NCBI RefSeq assembly: GCF_034190915.1
Contig: NW_026947502.1
Location: 36,362,785 to 36,426,784, forward strand
Direction: 5' to 3'
DNA: 64,000 nucleotides
Origin: Cavia porcellus
Lineage: Eukaryota > Chordata > Mammalia > Rodentia > Caviidae
Both the position numbers and the translations under genes were made by a program. This document shows positions 10,845-21,799 of the stretch, one piece after another (position 1 is the first letter of the stretch; each line of letters starts with the position of its first letter). The notes under the pieces are model-generated. The model made no database searches, was not told the origin of the DNA, and saw only the letters and a program-made list of their open reading frames with translations.

Positions 10845-12420
10845 AAAAAGAGAAAAATCAAATGATTGTTTCAAAAGATGCAGAAAATCATTCAGCCACA
10901 TACAAAAATTTTTCTGATAAGATTTTTTGGAATAAAAGAACCACTTCAACCAGCAAAAAGCATCCAATGAAAAACCTATACCTCACATCCTTGTTGCTAC
11001 TAGAACCTGAGTGTTTTCCCTTTAAGATCAGGAAAAAGAGAATCTAGTTCTCACCACTGCTATTCAAAATAACACTGGAGATTCCTACAATAATGCAATA
11101 AAACAAAATAAGCAAAATGAAGCCACACTAGAAAATAATAAATAGCACAATCTTTTCTTCCAAGATGAACTAATTGGTTCGGTAAGAGATTCCAAGGAAA
11201 GTACTAAACAGCTCTTGGAACTAAACAGTGAATTTATTAGCAAAGTGGAAGAATACAAGATCAATAATAAACATCAGTAACTGGCACTTGAATTTTAAAA
11301 TATCATCAACAATAATACTTTAAATAAAAAATAAGTAAAGATAAATAGAACAAGTGAACAGAAGACTCGGTAATGATTTTGAGGTCTGTGTTCTCAGATT
11401 CAAGGATTCTATTGTAGGATGTCAATCCTCCCAAAATTTATGTACATATTCACCATGATTCCAATAAAAATTCAAAAATTCTTAATTTTTTTAGAAATTA
11501 AGCCTATTCTGAAATTCATATGGAAGTCCAGACAAACAACAGAGAATAGCAAAATCAACTTTTAAAAAGGAAAAAATATTGGAAGATATAATGACATGTG
11601 AATTTAGTATTTAAAAATCATAGCCAAAATAAATGTGATAGTAGCATAATAAACAGAATAGTGAGTCAGGAAATAAACTAAAAATGTATAATTTATCCCC
11701 TCAGAGTCATTGTAAGTAAAGTGAAAAATATGGCTTTTATCAATAAATAGTACAGGAGAAATTAAATCTCCACACCCCAAAGAGAGGGGAAAAAGAGAAG
11801 AAAGTTGGTTTATCCCTCACTTCATATAATATACACAAATTAACTCAAAATAAATGAGACCTAAATACAAACCCAGAAACAATAAAACATCTAGAGGAAA
11901 ATCTTTGTGAATATGAACTAGACAAATTTTATTTTAGATACAAAATATAAAACACAATAGATATAATAAAGTAGGCAAATTGTTTTTTTTTAATTAGCCT
12001 GTTCTCTGAAAGATATTGTTAAGAAAGGAGAAAGACAAGCTCCAGACTGGCAGAAAATATACAAATCATATCATTCATAAAAGGTTAAGAGCATGAATAC
12101 ATAAAGAACTCTCAAAACATGGTAACAAGAAAGCAAACCAAGTCATTAAAAGGTAGGCATTAACATCATTAGTGTTTAATAAAATGCAGCTTAAAACCAC
12201 AATGTAATACCACTACATAAATACTGAGAATGCCCACAACTAAAACAAGTGACAAAACCACGTTTTAGAGAGGATGTGAAACATCTGAACCTCACACACA
12301 TTGTTGTCAGTTTCTTAGAAGCTATTTGTACACCTACTATATGACACAACAAATATGCTCTTTCTATGTATAAAAAGTTCCCACCAATAATGAAGAGTCA
12401 TACTGAAAGGCATGTCTTTG
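10845..12420 (+). mobile_element. Old sense L1 (ORF2 3' half)
   Basis: Heavily degraded L1 ORF2 sequence in sense orientation. Landmarks include 'tcaatcctcccaaaatttatgtac' (near 11421), 'gaaattcatatggaa' (near 11512), the region before 'taaaacatctagaggaaaatc' (near 11884), and the 'aaatactgagaatgcc' area near 12220. All frames are broken by many stops and gaps. It is older than the L1 copy at 39590-42660. Confidence 0.8.
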
Positions 12421-12921
12421 TTCCATTATAGAAGTTGCTATCTGTGTGCAATCCTTGGAATTATTGCTGGTATGTTATGGTCACATGTGGTGATAAGACC
12501 ACCAAGTCAAGGATAGCAGAATTTAGAGATGGAAAGCTTCAGGATTAGTGGCCTTGCTGAACTTTGAACTGATGGATCCTGGTTTCTTGTCATGTGCCTT
12601 CAGATTTCTTGTTGTATACTCTTTGTTTATTATCTCCCTGCTATATCTGGTTGGACCTATAATTATAAGAAGCTTAATTAGCACACATTTCATAGTAATC
12701 TAGTTACTAAACAACTCTTGGCACCATCAAGTATTAAAGTTGTAGTCATTTTCTCTTTTGTCCATTCTTTATTTACCTCAATGCCCCTCTTTAACCCATG
12801 CACACACTCACATAAACATACACGTTAATATGATTTCTCTTTTGTTTTATACTTCTCTTTGACACTCTCATCTCCATGAAGCTTTAGCATTCTCTCTCCT
12901 ACTGCATTCAGGTGAGACAAG
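12421..12921. other. Unassigned sequence
   Basis: Left flank of the first HAL1-type insertion. Nothing was recognised, apart from the target site at its right edge. Confidence 0.4.
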
Positions 12922-12934
12922 AGTGGGCACATTC
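12922..12934 (+). repeat. 5' target-site duplication of HAL1 copy 1
   Basis: agtgggcacattc, repeated exactly at 16209-16221 right after the A-rich tail. This defines the insertion as 12935-16208. Confidence 0.95.
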
Positions 12935-13699
12935 GGACTTCTGGAAGAACATGGTGGACAGATAACAGTAGCTACGGAGGCTCTCTGAGATTGCTAGCTT
13001 AGAATCCAGGAATGGTGCGGTGTGAGGAGTCTTAAGCAAGGGGAGATATACCCTGCCGACCCAAGAATGAACTAAGCTGAGAGAAACCAACTGGAAATGC
13101 AATCCCGGTGCTATAACAGGAACAGATAAAATCTCAGTGCAGAAGCTGGAACCTGTGCCTCTGGAAGCCGCAATTTGAATTTCCTGCTGCTGCTGTTGCA
13201 TCTGAATCAGCAAAGCAGGTAGAGAGACACGTCAAAGCTCTGACAGTGGGAATCAGCAAACCAAACAGAGTTGAGAGCAGGACTGGTGGGGAGCCCTGCA
13301 TCGATCTGCGGTGAGTGAGAGGAATGGGGACCCTTTCATAGACTAGGAGGCTCCAATAGAGGACATTCTGGGAATAGGCAGACTAGCCCGAAACAGGATG
13401 CTGTAGTGACTTTAGTCGCGTATTCCCCTCTCAAGCAGGATTGGTGGAGAGCGCTTGGCCTGGGTGACGCCACGGACTAAGATCCAGTAGGCTAGCCCAA
13501 ACCGGGTCCCAGCACCTGGCGGCACACCCCAGCAGTGAAGCCTTCAGTAGGTTGACCTGGAGGGGTGGGCCCAGTAGAGGCTACCTAGGTCTGTGTCTCT
13601 CTAGTACACTACAGTGGGTGGGAATACCTAGCAAGCGGATTCAAACAAACTGTAACTGACAAAGAAAAAAAAAAAACTGGGCCTCCTATATATGCTTGT

Positions 13700-14774
13700 A
13701 TGGAAGAAACAAAAAGTATGGGAAGAGGGAGCAACAAGAAAGGGTCCTCAGTCCCCAATCCTGAGAACACTGATCCAGGAAAGGTAAATGCAAAGGAGAA
13801 TGAGGACAGAAAACATGCAATATCAGACACAGAACCAATAGATATAAAGCGATATCTCCAGAGCCTCATAGACGAGTTCAAAAGTGAAGTATTTACTGAA
13901 ATAAAGCAAGATATAAGTAGAATAGTTAGAGAAATGCTAAGCACTGCCCAAGAAAAAACAGATGGTGGAATGGAGAACAGAAAAAAAGGGGAGAATTGTT
14001 TGATGGAGAAAATAGAGAAAACATAGAATATGTGAAGCAGGTTCAAAGAGATTACCAGGAAACTAAAAACTCTATTGAAAGCTGGCATAACAGCATGAAA
14101 GAAACTAAAGATAGATTATCTGAACTGGAGGATTTGTAAGGTGGGAGCATGAAACGAAAAACTTCTTAAAAATAACAAAGAAACAAACAGCAATAATACA
14201 AAGGCTAGAAGATGATAAGAGAATCTATAACTTAAGAATTAAGAACATAAAAGAAGAAGTAGACACACAAACAAATGAACTACAAAAGCTATTCACAGAA
14301 ATAATCCAGGAGAATTTCCCTAATTTAGCAAAAGGTAAAGATACTCAGATGTATGAAGCATGCAGGACTCCAGCCACCTACAACCCAAACAGAGCTACAC
14401 CCTGGCACATAATAATCAAAATTCCAGAAATCCAATATAAGAACAGAATACTAAAAGCCATCAGAGACAAGAAACAGATCACTTACAAGGAAACACCCAT
14501 CAGAATTACAGCAGACTTCTCGGCACAAACCATCAAATCATGAAAAATGTGGGAGCAAATAATTCAAGCTTTGAAAGATAATAACCTCCAGCCAAGATTG
14601 ATATATCCTGCACAACTGTCCCTAGAAAATGATGGAAAAATAAGGTGCTTCCAGGATAAAGAGGAACTAGGGGAATTTGCAACCAGCAGTTCAACTTTAC
14701 AGAGAATACTGCAGGATATTCTGAAAAAGAAAATTATCAAGATTCCAGAAACAGTGGCAGAGCAGCCACAATGA
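13700..14774 (+). pseudogene. L1 ORF1p-like gene of HAL1 copy 1 (broken)
   Basis: About 358 codons if gaps are ignored, close to human L1 ORF1p (338 aa). The start is the ATG at 13700, conserved in all three copies (MEETKSMGRGSN). The N-terminal third is polar, followed by a coiled-coil-like stretch (codons about 80-150, e.g. SIESWHNSMKETKDRLSELE). Next come an RRM-like part (RIYNLRIKNI) and the C-terminal RNA-binding domain with TPWHIIIKIPEIQYKNRILK and LQPRLIYPAQLSLENDG. In L1, this trimeric protein binds RNA and acts as a chaperone. Breaks: the frame stops at 14024-14026 where copy 3 reads on, there is a frame change nearby, and a TGA lies at 14541-14543. The terminal TGA at 14772-14774 is shared with copy 2. 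Confidence 0.9.
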
Positions 14775-16208
14775 ATGGAGCAGAAAGCGAAATGAAGAGG
14801 ACAAACTGACAACTAATGACAAAAAAAGAGCTCAACAGAAATGAGGCAGAGAAGGTTAGATGGTAGGAACAGCTATTTTGGAGAAAACAAGACATCATAA
14901 TAGCTAGTGCTGATTTAATATCATCTTGTTTTGAAGTCCCATCAAGCTTTTGTTCTTCTGTCTCCATCGGTCTTAACAATGTTGTATCTTATTGGATTTT
15001 ATTATATGTGATAATATACACAAAAACTTTTATAAATAAGGAGATTATACAGAAACCATTGTTCATTTTCTGTTAGTTGATTCTAAATACCCTGTAATAC
15101 TGTCATTCCCTTGAACGGTTTTACATTGTCTTGATATGTTTGATGCTACAGTATACGAAGTTATACTCAAAGATTTCAAGGAAAGAGACACTCTGGTATC
15201 TACTTTTATATCGGGATTATCTTGTGGTGAAACACTATTTTGCTTAAATGGTTATGTTTTGACCTGCACTGTTTTGTTGTTATGCCTTCTTTTATCTCAA
15301 TCTCCTTTTTTAGTATTTACTTTTTTATTTTTATCCTTTTAATGAAGGTAAAAATAAATAAAAATAGCAGGATATATTATAGTAACCCACTTTGATTTCC
15401 TATTAACTTGATTTGAAACCCTGTATTTCTCTCACCATCTTGTTTTGACTTATTTTCCTCTATTCTGTTTTGCTTGATAGTACCAAGTTTGAAATTATAG
15501 GCAACTGTGAAGACAATAAGATTCATTATGACGCCCATTCTGGTTGACTATTATCTTCTTTTGAAGTCCTGTAATGTCTCCAATGTTTTGGTTTTGTTGG
15601 TTTTGTTTTTTACTGTTTTGTTCAATTTTATTATAACTGATGATATAGTCAATTCTTTTTAAGATAGCAAGAGGCATTATGGTAACCATTGCTGATCACT
15701 TTGTATTCTGTTTTTACATTATGTATTATGTCCATCCTTTTGATTTGACTGACTGTGTTCCTTTATGTCACATTTGGTTTTACTCTCTTTACACCGCTTT
15801 GTTTTGTTTTGTGTTTTTCTCTTTTTCCTTTTAAATAAAAAATTTTTAAAAAGTAATAAGAACTATGGGAGTAATAAAACCAAAATGTGTAATTGTCATT
15901 GTACAAAAGAGAGCAAAAGAAAGTGCTCTAAAGGGCATAACTGCATGTATATTTAAGTGTGTAAGATAGGTCACCATATTACTGAGTTTTGTTGGATCAC
16001 TGAACAGATCTGTTTGCAGTCTCATTGTTTGAATGTCCACTTTGTATGCTTTAATTTTGTACCTTGAACAACTACTTCTAAGATGACAATATGTAATTTA
16101 TTAACTAGTGATTTCCTACTGTTTATTTCTTCTGAAATTCTGTATAACTTGTACCCTTTTTCTGCTTTTTTTTCTTTTTCTCCTTAAATAAAATTGAAAA
16201 AAAAAACC
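14775..16208 (+). repeat. Modular 3'UTR of HAL1 copy 1
   Basis: T-rich, non-coding, and built of degenerate units of about 150 bp. Each unit tends to read 'gaacagctattttgaagac...' and, about 65 nt later, 'ttgaagtcctgta'. Second anchors lie near 14933, 15086, 15415, 15563 and 16134. An internal A-rich run at about 15832-15855 ('ttttaaataaaaaatttttaaa') looks like a former 3' end, and a further segment of about 350 bp follows it before the true tail. Confidence 0.75.
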
Positions 16209-16282
16209 AGTGGGCACATTCAGCCTAGTATGGCCATGGAATCCACTTGATTCAAAAAATGTCTGCAATCTCCTTTAAAACA

Positions 16283-16810
16283 CATTTTCCCACAGTGGTT
16301 GTACCAATCTACACTCCCACCAACAGTGGAGAAGGGTTCTTTTTGCTTCAATGCCCCTCCAGCATGTTATTGGTTGAATTTTTGATGATCATCACTTTTT
16401 CTGGTGTGAGATGGAATCTCAGTATTGTTTTAATTTGTATTTCTTGAATGATCAATGATGTTGAACATTTTCCATATATTTATTTGATATTTGTATTTCT
16501 TCATCTTGAAATCAGTGTGGAGATTCTTCAAAAAACTAGGATTAGAGGTCCCATTCGACCCAGGGATTACTCTTCTGGGTATTTTTCTAAGAACTGAAAA
16601 CAGCATACCATAGCAATATATATGCACAGTTTGTAATAGCTAAATCTTGGAAACAACATAAATGTCCATCAACTGAGAAATAGATAATCAGATGTGGTAT
16701 TTCTATACAATGGAGTACTACTCAGCTATAAAGAAAAATAAACTTAAGACTTATAGGTAAATGAATGCAACTAGCGACCATACTCATAAGTGAAATAAAT
16801 CAGATATGCC
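16283..16810 (+). mobile_element. L1 3' end with twin-priming inversion
   Basis: 16290-16508 is L1 in antisense, with the 'ccacagtggttgtaccaatctac' and 'ctcccaccaacagtgg' landmarks. At about 16508 it switches to sense ('gaaatcagtgtggagattcttc') and runs to the end of ORF2 and into the 3'UTR. In an intact L1 the sense start (16509) directly follows the last base of the inverted part (at 16290). This is the signature of a single 5'-inverted (twin-primed) insertion. The sense part ends at the MaLR LTR. Confidence 0.85.
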
Positions 16811-16814
16811 TGTG

Positions 16815-17194
16815 TGTGTTGGTTATTTTTCTCTCATTGCTGAGACAAAATACTTCATGCCCAAATGAAAGAAGGAAAAGTTTATTACGCTCACAATTTG
16901 TGGAGGTTTCATTCCATAATCAGCTGGCTCCGAGTCAGGGTGACTGAGGGTCAACATGGTGGCTGCAACAGACACTAGAAGTGACAAGAGCAAAAGGACA
17001 AAATGGGAAACCATCCCTCCTTCCCTCCCTTATATTGAATGCTGGTTACTTCTGGGTGGGTGCAGCATGCACACAGTCACACCCAGCATTAGACAATGAG
17101 CCAATCACTAATGCTGAATTCAGCCATCTTTGAAAGATCTGCTCCTCATGACCACATGAAGCTTTGTGAAAACATTTAAACACAAGCCATAACA
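16815..17194 (-). repeat. MaLR LTR (left, complete)
   Basis: About 380 bp, running from 'tgtgttggttattttt' to 'aagccataaca' on the plus strand. That gives TG...CA ends on the minus strand. The terminal 30 bp recur at the right LTR. Confidence 0.8.
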
Positions 17195-18642
17195 TTTTAC
17201 CCCATGGCCCCCAAAGAATCATGTACATCCTTTATGCAAAAGATATTTAGATCACCTGAAAGAGTTACCAAAATCCTAATAGTTTGAAAAGTCTAAGTCC
17301 GAGATCCAAGGCAATGCCCAGCTGTGAGCTGAGGAACAAAAAAGGTAAACACTTCCAACATTCAATGGCACAAGAGAAACATTACCATTCCAAAAGGTAA
17401 AAACAGAAGGATACAAAGCATGGGGACAAAAGCAAGTCTAAAATCCATCAGAGCAAACATTAAATCCTGCATTTCTATATTCAATGTCTGAAGCAATCTG
17501 GTTGTGGGCTCCAAAAGGTTTGAGAGACTCCACCCTACAGCACTTCTGGTAGTTTTAGCTCCTATGGCTTGTCTCTTGAGCTGACTTTGCTCCCTCCTTG
17601 CAGGTTGATCCACATTCCTGGCTTTTCCAAACTTCTGGGGTCTCCACTGCACCTTTAGTTTCATACTCACAGCTTCACACACTACCCTCTCAGAGGCACA
17701 TTGCGTGACCTCCCAGACCTGCTGAAATCAGGGTGGAAGCCTTTTCAACCTCAGAACTCTTGCATTCTGCACACACCTAAAACCAGTACCAGGTGGATGA
17801 TAACAAGGTTCACTACACCTGGAGCAGCAGCCAGGCTTTTCTCTTTCTTGGCTGCAGGGATTGAATGCCTGAATTATTGAGCACTCTGAACCTGATTGTG
17901 AGGAACAGATTTTCTATGCCACCACCATTGTGGAACTTGGTGTAGCTGCTGTCATTTTAGAACCTTGTGTGGCCTCTGCTGTCATTCTAGAACATGGTGC
18001 TTTGCAGTATTCTTCCCAAAACAAAGTGTTTCACCTTTACAGTTTTGAAGATGCAAAGGGTGGAGACGTGTTGCTTCCAGTGATACCCCCACGCCATCTT
18101 TTTAATTTTTTTGTTCCTTCTCAACAATAGAGACCTCAACTCTATTTTAGTAGTCCACAACTTTACTGGAGCTTCCTTTCTAGCCAAACACACAACATTT
18201 TGAAATGCACTGCTGGGCTCTTTGCTCTGGCTAAAAGCCCCTAACAATAGCCATGTCACAGCCTTGACATCTGACTGCTTTGAAATTTATTCTGCCAGAT
18301 TAGTTAGTCCACCCTGTTTAATCTCCATCTCAGGCAAAGTCTCTCAACAAGAGCAAAATGCAAACTAACTTCTGCCAAGCCATAACACACATTATCTTGA
18401 GTCCATCAGCCAATTCAGGGCATAAATCTCTCCAACATGGTCTTTAGCAGCAGGATTTCTATCAGCCTTCTGGTCTTCTAAGCACTGACCAAAATCTCCC
18501 ACATAAACAGCCTAAGGTATTCCAGCTGTCACTTTTTCAAGTGACAACTCCAAACCTTTCAAAATTCTTCCCACAAACCAGTCCCAAAAGCTCTTGAACC
18601 ACATAGATCACAGCAGTGACCTCATTCCCAGTACCAAATTCT

Positions 18643-18900
18643 GTCTTGGTTAATTTTCTCTCATTGCTGAGACAAAATACCTGATTCCCAAAATTAAGGA
18701 AAGAAAGGTCTATTTAGCTCACAGTTGTAGAGTCCATAACCACCTGGCTCCAAGGCAGGGTGGTTCATGGCTGAAGAGTAACAGTTCATGATGGCAGAAA
18801 ACAGCAAAAGCAACAAGAGCAAAAAGACAGGAACACAGAAAGAACACTCTTTCTGTCCCTTGTCTTGTATGTAGGCCACATCCACTTGGGTGGAAAAAGG
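18643..18900 (-). repeat. MaLR LTR (right, truncated)
   Basis: It shares with the left LTR the segments 'attttctctcattgctgagacaaaatac', a 'gctcacagttgtagagtccataaccacctggctcc' equivalent, and a 'gcaacaagagcaaaaagacag' equivalent. It stops before the other LTR end. Confidence 0.75.
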
Positions 18901-18910
18901 TAGGAAGGAA

Positions 18911-18946
18911 AAAACCATATATATATATATATATATATATGGTTTT
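18911..18946. repeat. Perfect 36-bp palindrome with (AT)n core
   Basis: aaaacc, then AT repeats, then ggtttt. The whole 36 bp equals its own reverse complement, so it can fold into a hairpin or cruciform. It sits just right of the truncated MaLR LTR and may mark where the LTR was cut. Confidence 0.95.
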
Positions 18947-18955
18947 ATAAAACAC

Positions 18956-19192
18956 ATACATGATAGCTAAAATAATTGTACTTCTAGTTCTACTATTTCA
19001 TTGAAAGGAACTGCTAGTGCTTATATCATTTAATCAATTTTGCATGCCTATACTGGTAATCTGAGCAATTATTTTGAAGATAACAATATGCAATATAATA
19101 ATCATTGTAGTTTCCTGCCGTCTTGTTTTGAAATTCTGTATCATTTTTATTGGTTTTTAAATTTTTCTTTAAAATAATTTTTTAAAAAACCC
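18956..19192 (+). mobile_element. HAL1-type 3' end fragment
   Basis: The anchors 'gagcaattatt' (19063) and 'gaaattctgta' (19130) are 67 nt apart, as in full HAL1 copies. They are followed by 'ttgtttttttaaat' type sequence and an A-rich end with 'aataattttttaaaa'. It is truncated at the 5' side and codes for nothing. Confidence 0.7.
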
Positions 19193-19258
19193 ATTTTCCC
19201 AAGTGCGTTAACTTGATTGTTACCACTAGATTGACACAATGGGCAGGTATACTCTCCA

Positions 19259-19480
19259 GAAGTAGTAAAACAATGACTAAGGTTCAGAGCACTTTGGAAT
19301 TAATCAACCTAGATCTACATCCCTGCTCATCCAAATGCTAGGTGAGTGACCTTAGAGAAAGTTACAGTTATCTGTGCCTTAGTGTCCTCATCTGTGGCAC
19401 AGAAGTCATGATAATAATACCCACTCGTGGAATTGTAGTAAATAGGTTAATCAGATAAGGCTTAATTCTATTTTTGGCAA
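19259..19480 (+). mobile_element. MIR SINE
   Basis: Old tRNA-derived SINE. Landmarks in order: 'aaggttcagagcactttgga', 'gtgagtgaccttagagaaagtta', 'tgtgccttagtgtcctcatctgt', 'gataataatacccac' and 'aattgtagtaaataggttaa'. It is near full length and diverged as expected. Confidence 0.92.
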
Positions 19481-20732
19481 TGGTATTATCAAAGTCACTC
19501 CCATTTTAGAGAGAAAGGTAAAAATCTCAATAAATCAGACAATTTATAAACATAGATATGATTCAAGTCTCTGACTTCTCTTTCTATGTTTTTCTATACA
19601 ACTCACAGATTTTCTATAGACAAATACTCTGGCAACCTGCAGCTCAGCTACTGATCACTTCAAATCAGATGAGGCTGCTGTCTAGTATCAACATTTTGCT
19701 AACCAAAGCCTGGGAAACTAATCTCCACACTTAGCTGGGAAGATACTGCACTCAGCTAACAGAGGTCTGGCCAAAGAATGAGTGAAAATCCTGACTGAAA
19801 TCAGGGAGACTAGGAAGGAAGACTGGTGATTACAGGCAACGGAAACTGAAGTGAGTCCTGAATAAGGCATGGCTAGTCCTTGCAAATGATTTTTTAAAAA
19901 GAGGCCAGAAGCTAATTTATGTGTGTTGTCTGCTCTTCACTTTGCTTCCTGTTTCAGATACTTAATCTCACAGGCCAGCTCCCTTCCTGTGTCAGTCTTT
20001 CCAGGTTGCTGTTTTACCTGAGTGCAAGATCAGACCCAATACATTCATCTAGCAAAAATAAATTAATCTAGACTGTTGTTGCTCCCCAAAATTTATTTTG
20101 AATCCAGACATTTAAAGAAGTCCAATTTGAAATATTCTGAGCCTCTGAATAAAGTTCCAATTTCCCATGTGTCTATCAGCCCTTCCAAAGAAACTTAACC
20201 CACCGTCTGGAGTTCTGATGCTCTTCCAGGTGCAAGAGGAGAGACTGCAGGTACACAGAACATGTAACTCCCTCCTTGTGCATCATTTCTAGGCAAGTAG
20301 ATTAGAGACCTCACATCACCTCATTTGGATTTCATCATCAAGAAGATTCAAGTCCTCAGTTTTAGAAGAAGGCTTTCTGACTCCCTGTGTAAACTAAAGC
20401 CAAAAGTCAGTTTCCTTATTCTTGCCTCAGGTGATCCGTGTGGAGTTCCTGCTCAGGAAGTCTCCCCCTTAGCATTCACAAATGTATCTGCCTTATTGCT
20501 CCGTCTATGCTTTCAATTTCTTTGGGTGGGAATGAATGTCAGAAGGTTTAACTGGACCTACTTCTTAGCTCGTACTGTCACTGTAAAAGCACTCCCATAC
20601 ACATTAGGAAAATGACAGAGAACAGCAAATCCTTCTGAGAACATGTGAAAAGGCCTCTTGACCCCAAAATGTAGTCCATTGGCTAAAAGTTTGTATCTCG
20701 ACTGAGTAACAGCAATAACTCACTGGAAATAC
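19481..20732. other. Unique sequence
   Basis: Nothing was recognised in about 1.25 kb. The plus-strand 96-residue frame at 20325-20615 has no domain and no splice or start context that I can support. Confidence 0.4.
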
Positions 20733-21030
20733 AATTAACTCTCTCTATCTGTGTGTTCTGCAATTCTGGATTTAACCAACCACAGGTTGAAGTTAATGGT
20801 GGGGAGAGTTGTGGCTATACTGAACATGTAATTTTTTCTTATCATTATTCTCAAAACAATACAATTATTACAACTACTTGCACAGCATCTACTTTAGGTA
20901 TTATATGTAATCTAGAGATTTAACATATGAAGTAGGATTATAGGGATCATGTGTATATACTACATCAGTTTATCTAAGGGATATGAACATCCGAGGATTT
21001 TGGAATCTACAGTTCCAGGGAATCCCACAA
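20733..21030 (+). mobile_element. Tigger-like DNA transposon remnant
   Basis: Landmarks of an old eutherian Tigger-derived family: 'ctctctatctgtgtgttctgcaattctgga', 'tgaacatgtaattttttcttatcattattctc' (near 20822), 'aggtattatatgtaatctagaga' and 'catccgaggattttggaatct' (near 20990). No transposase remains. Family membership is from memory. Confidence 0.75.
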
Positions 21031-21038
21031 ACACTTAG

Positions 21039-21055
21039 AAATGAATTACTCAAGG
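21039..21055 (+). repeat. 5' target-site duplication of HAL1 copy 2 (imperfect)
   Basis: aaatgaattactcaagg here and aaatgacgtactcagg at about 24479-24494 differ at two bases and one gap. This is what an old duplication looks like. Confidence 0.7.
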
Positions 21056-21799
21056 TTCCAGTAAAGATGGAAGATAAATAAGAGCAGATTACAGAGGCTC
21101 CCTGAGATAGTCAACTTAGATGCCAAAATAACACAGCATAGGGTGTTCCAGACAGAGGGAGATTCTCTCAACCCAGGAAGAAACTAAGGTGAGAAGAACC
21201 AATCAAACATGCAGTCCTGGTGCTACTATTGGAATAGCTAAAGGTTCGATGTTCCCGCTGCAGTGCCCAAACTCGTACAGAAGCAATTTACTGAGCTGTC
21301 CAAATTCCCGCCATTTCGACTCACTGGAACCGCAGTCACACCAAGGTCAGGGGTTGGCAGGCCCAACAGAGAGCTGAGTTGGTGGGGGGGCCTGCATCGA
21401 TCTGCAGTGAGTTCTGGGAATAAAACCCTTCTATGGAAAAGGACGTGGTTCCAATGGGACAACATCTTGGAGCTGGGCAGGACTGGCAAGAACAAGGAAC
21501 AGTAATGGTTTAAGTCAGTTGTTCCCTTCCCAGATGGGATTGGTAGGGTTGTGTTTGCCCTGGGTCATGCCCCTGGCTGAGACCCAATACAATGTCCCAA
21601 ACCAATTTCCTAGGCACAGCACACACTAACACAGTGAACGCCTCAGCAGGTTGACTGACCCAGAGGGAAGGGGCCAGCATATGCCACCCCTGTTTACACC
21701 ACAATAGCACACTGGAGTGGGCAGGATCACCTAGTCAGTTCACTTCAGAAGAACCATAAACAACAAGGAAAGGGACTGGGACCTCCTCTATATGCCTAT

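Larger units (their letters stand above)
12935..16208 (+). mobile_element. HAL1-type half-L1 retrotransposon, copy 1
   Basis: A 3.27-kb element bounded by a perfect 13-bp duplication. In order it has a GC-richer 5'UTR (12935-13699) opening 'ggacttctggaagaacatgg', an L1 ORF1-like frame (13700-14774), and a T-rich 3'UTR (14775-16208) ending in an aataaaa-type A-rich tail. ORF2 is absent, not merely decayed: the tail module begins within 100 bp of the ORF1 stop. This is the HAL1 architecture, known from several mammals as ORF1-only derivatives of L1. Movement must have relied on L1 enzymes supplied in trans. The copy is broken in ORF1 but complete in outline. Confidence 0.92.
16815..18900 (-). 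mobile_element. ERVL-MaLR provirus, antisense, one LTR truncated
   Basis: Two related LTR copies in direct orientation flank about 1.45 kb. Both contain 'tttctctcattgctgagacaaaatac', the reverse complement of the 3' end of MaLR LTRs, at about 16825 and 18655. The left copy (16815-17194) is the complete LTR. The right one (about 18643-18900) is cut short. The interior has no gag, pol or env frame, as is normal for MaLR internal sequences. Next to the right LTR, 'attcccagtaccaaattctg' matches the expected MaLR internal start on the minus strand. Frames inside it (for example 17362-17682 minus) carry no viral domain. It is an old, non-coding copy. Confidence 0.85.

Noticed and set aside
13609..14088. 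159-codon minus-strand frame, and the similar one at 46024-46440
   Set aside because: Both are antisense to the HAL1 ORF1-like frame; their similarity to each other is only because the sense strands are related.
17362..18259. Minus-strand frames within the MaLR element as viral genes
   Set aside because: MaLR internal regions normally lack gag, pol and env, and no viral domain is visible.
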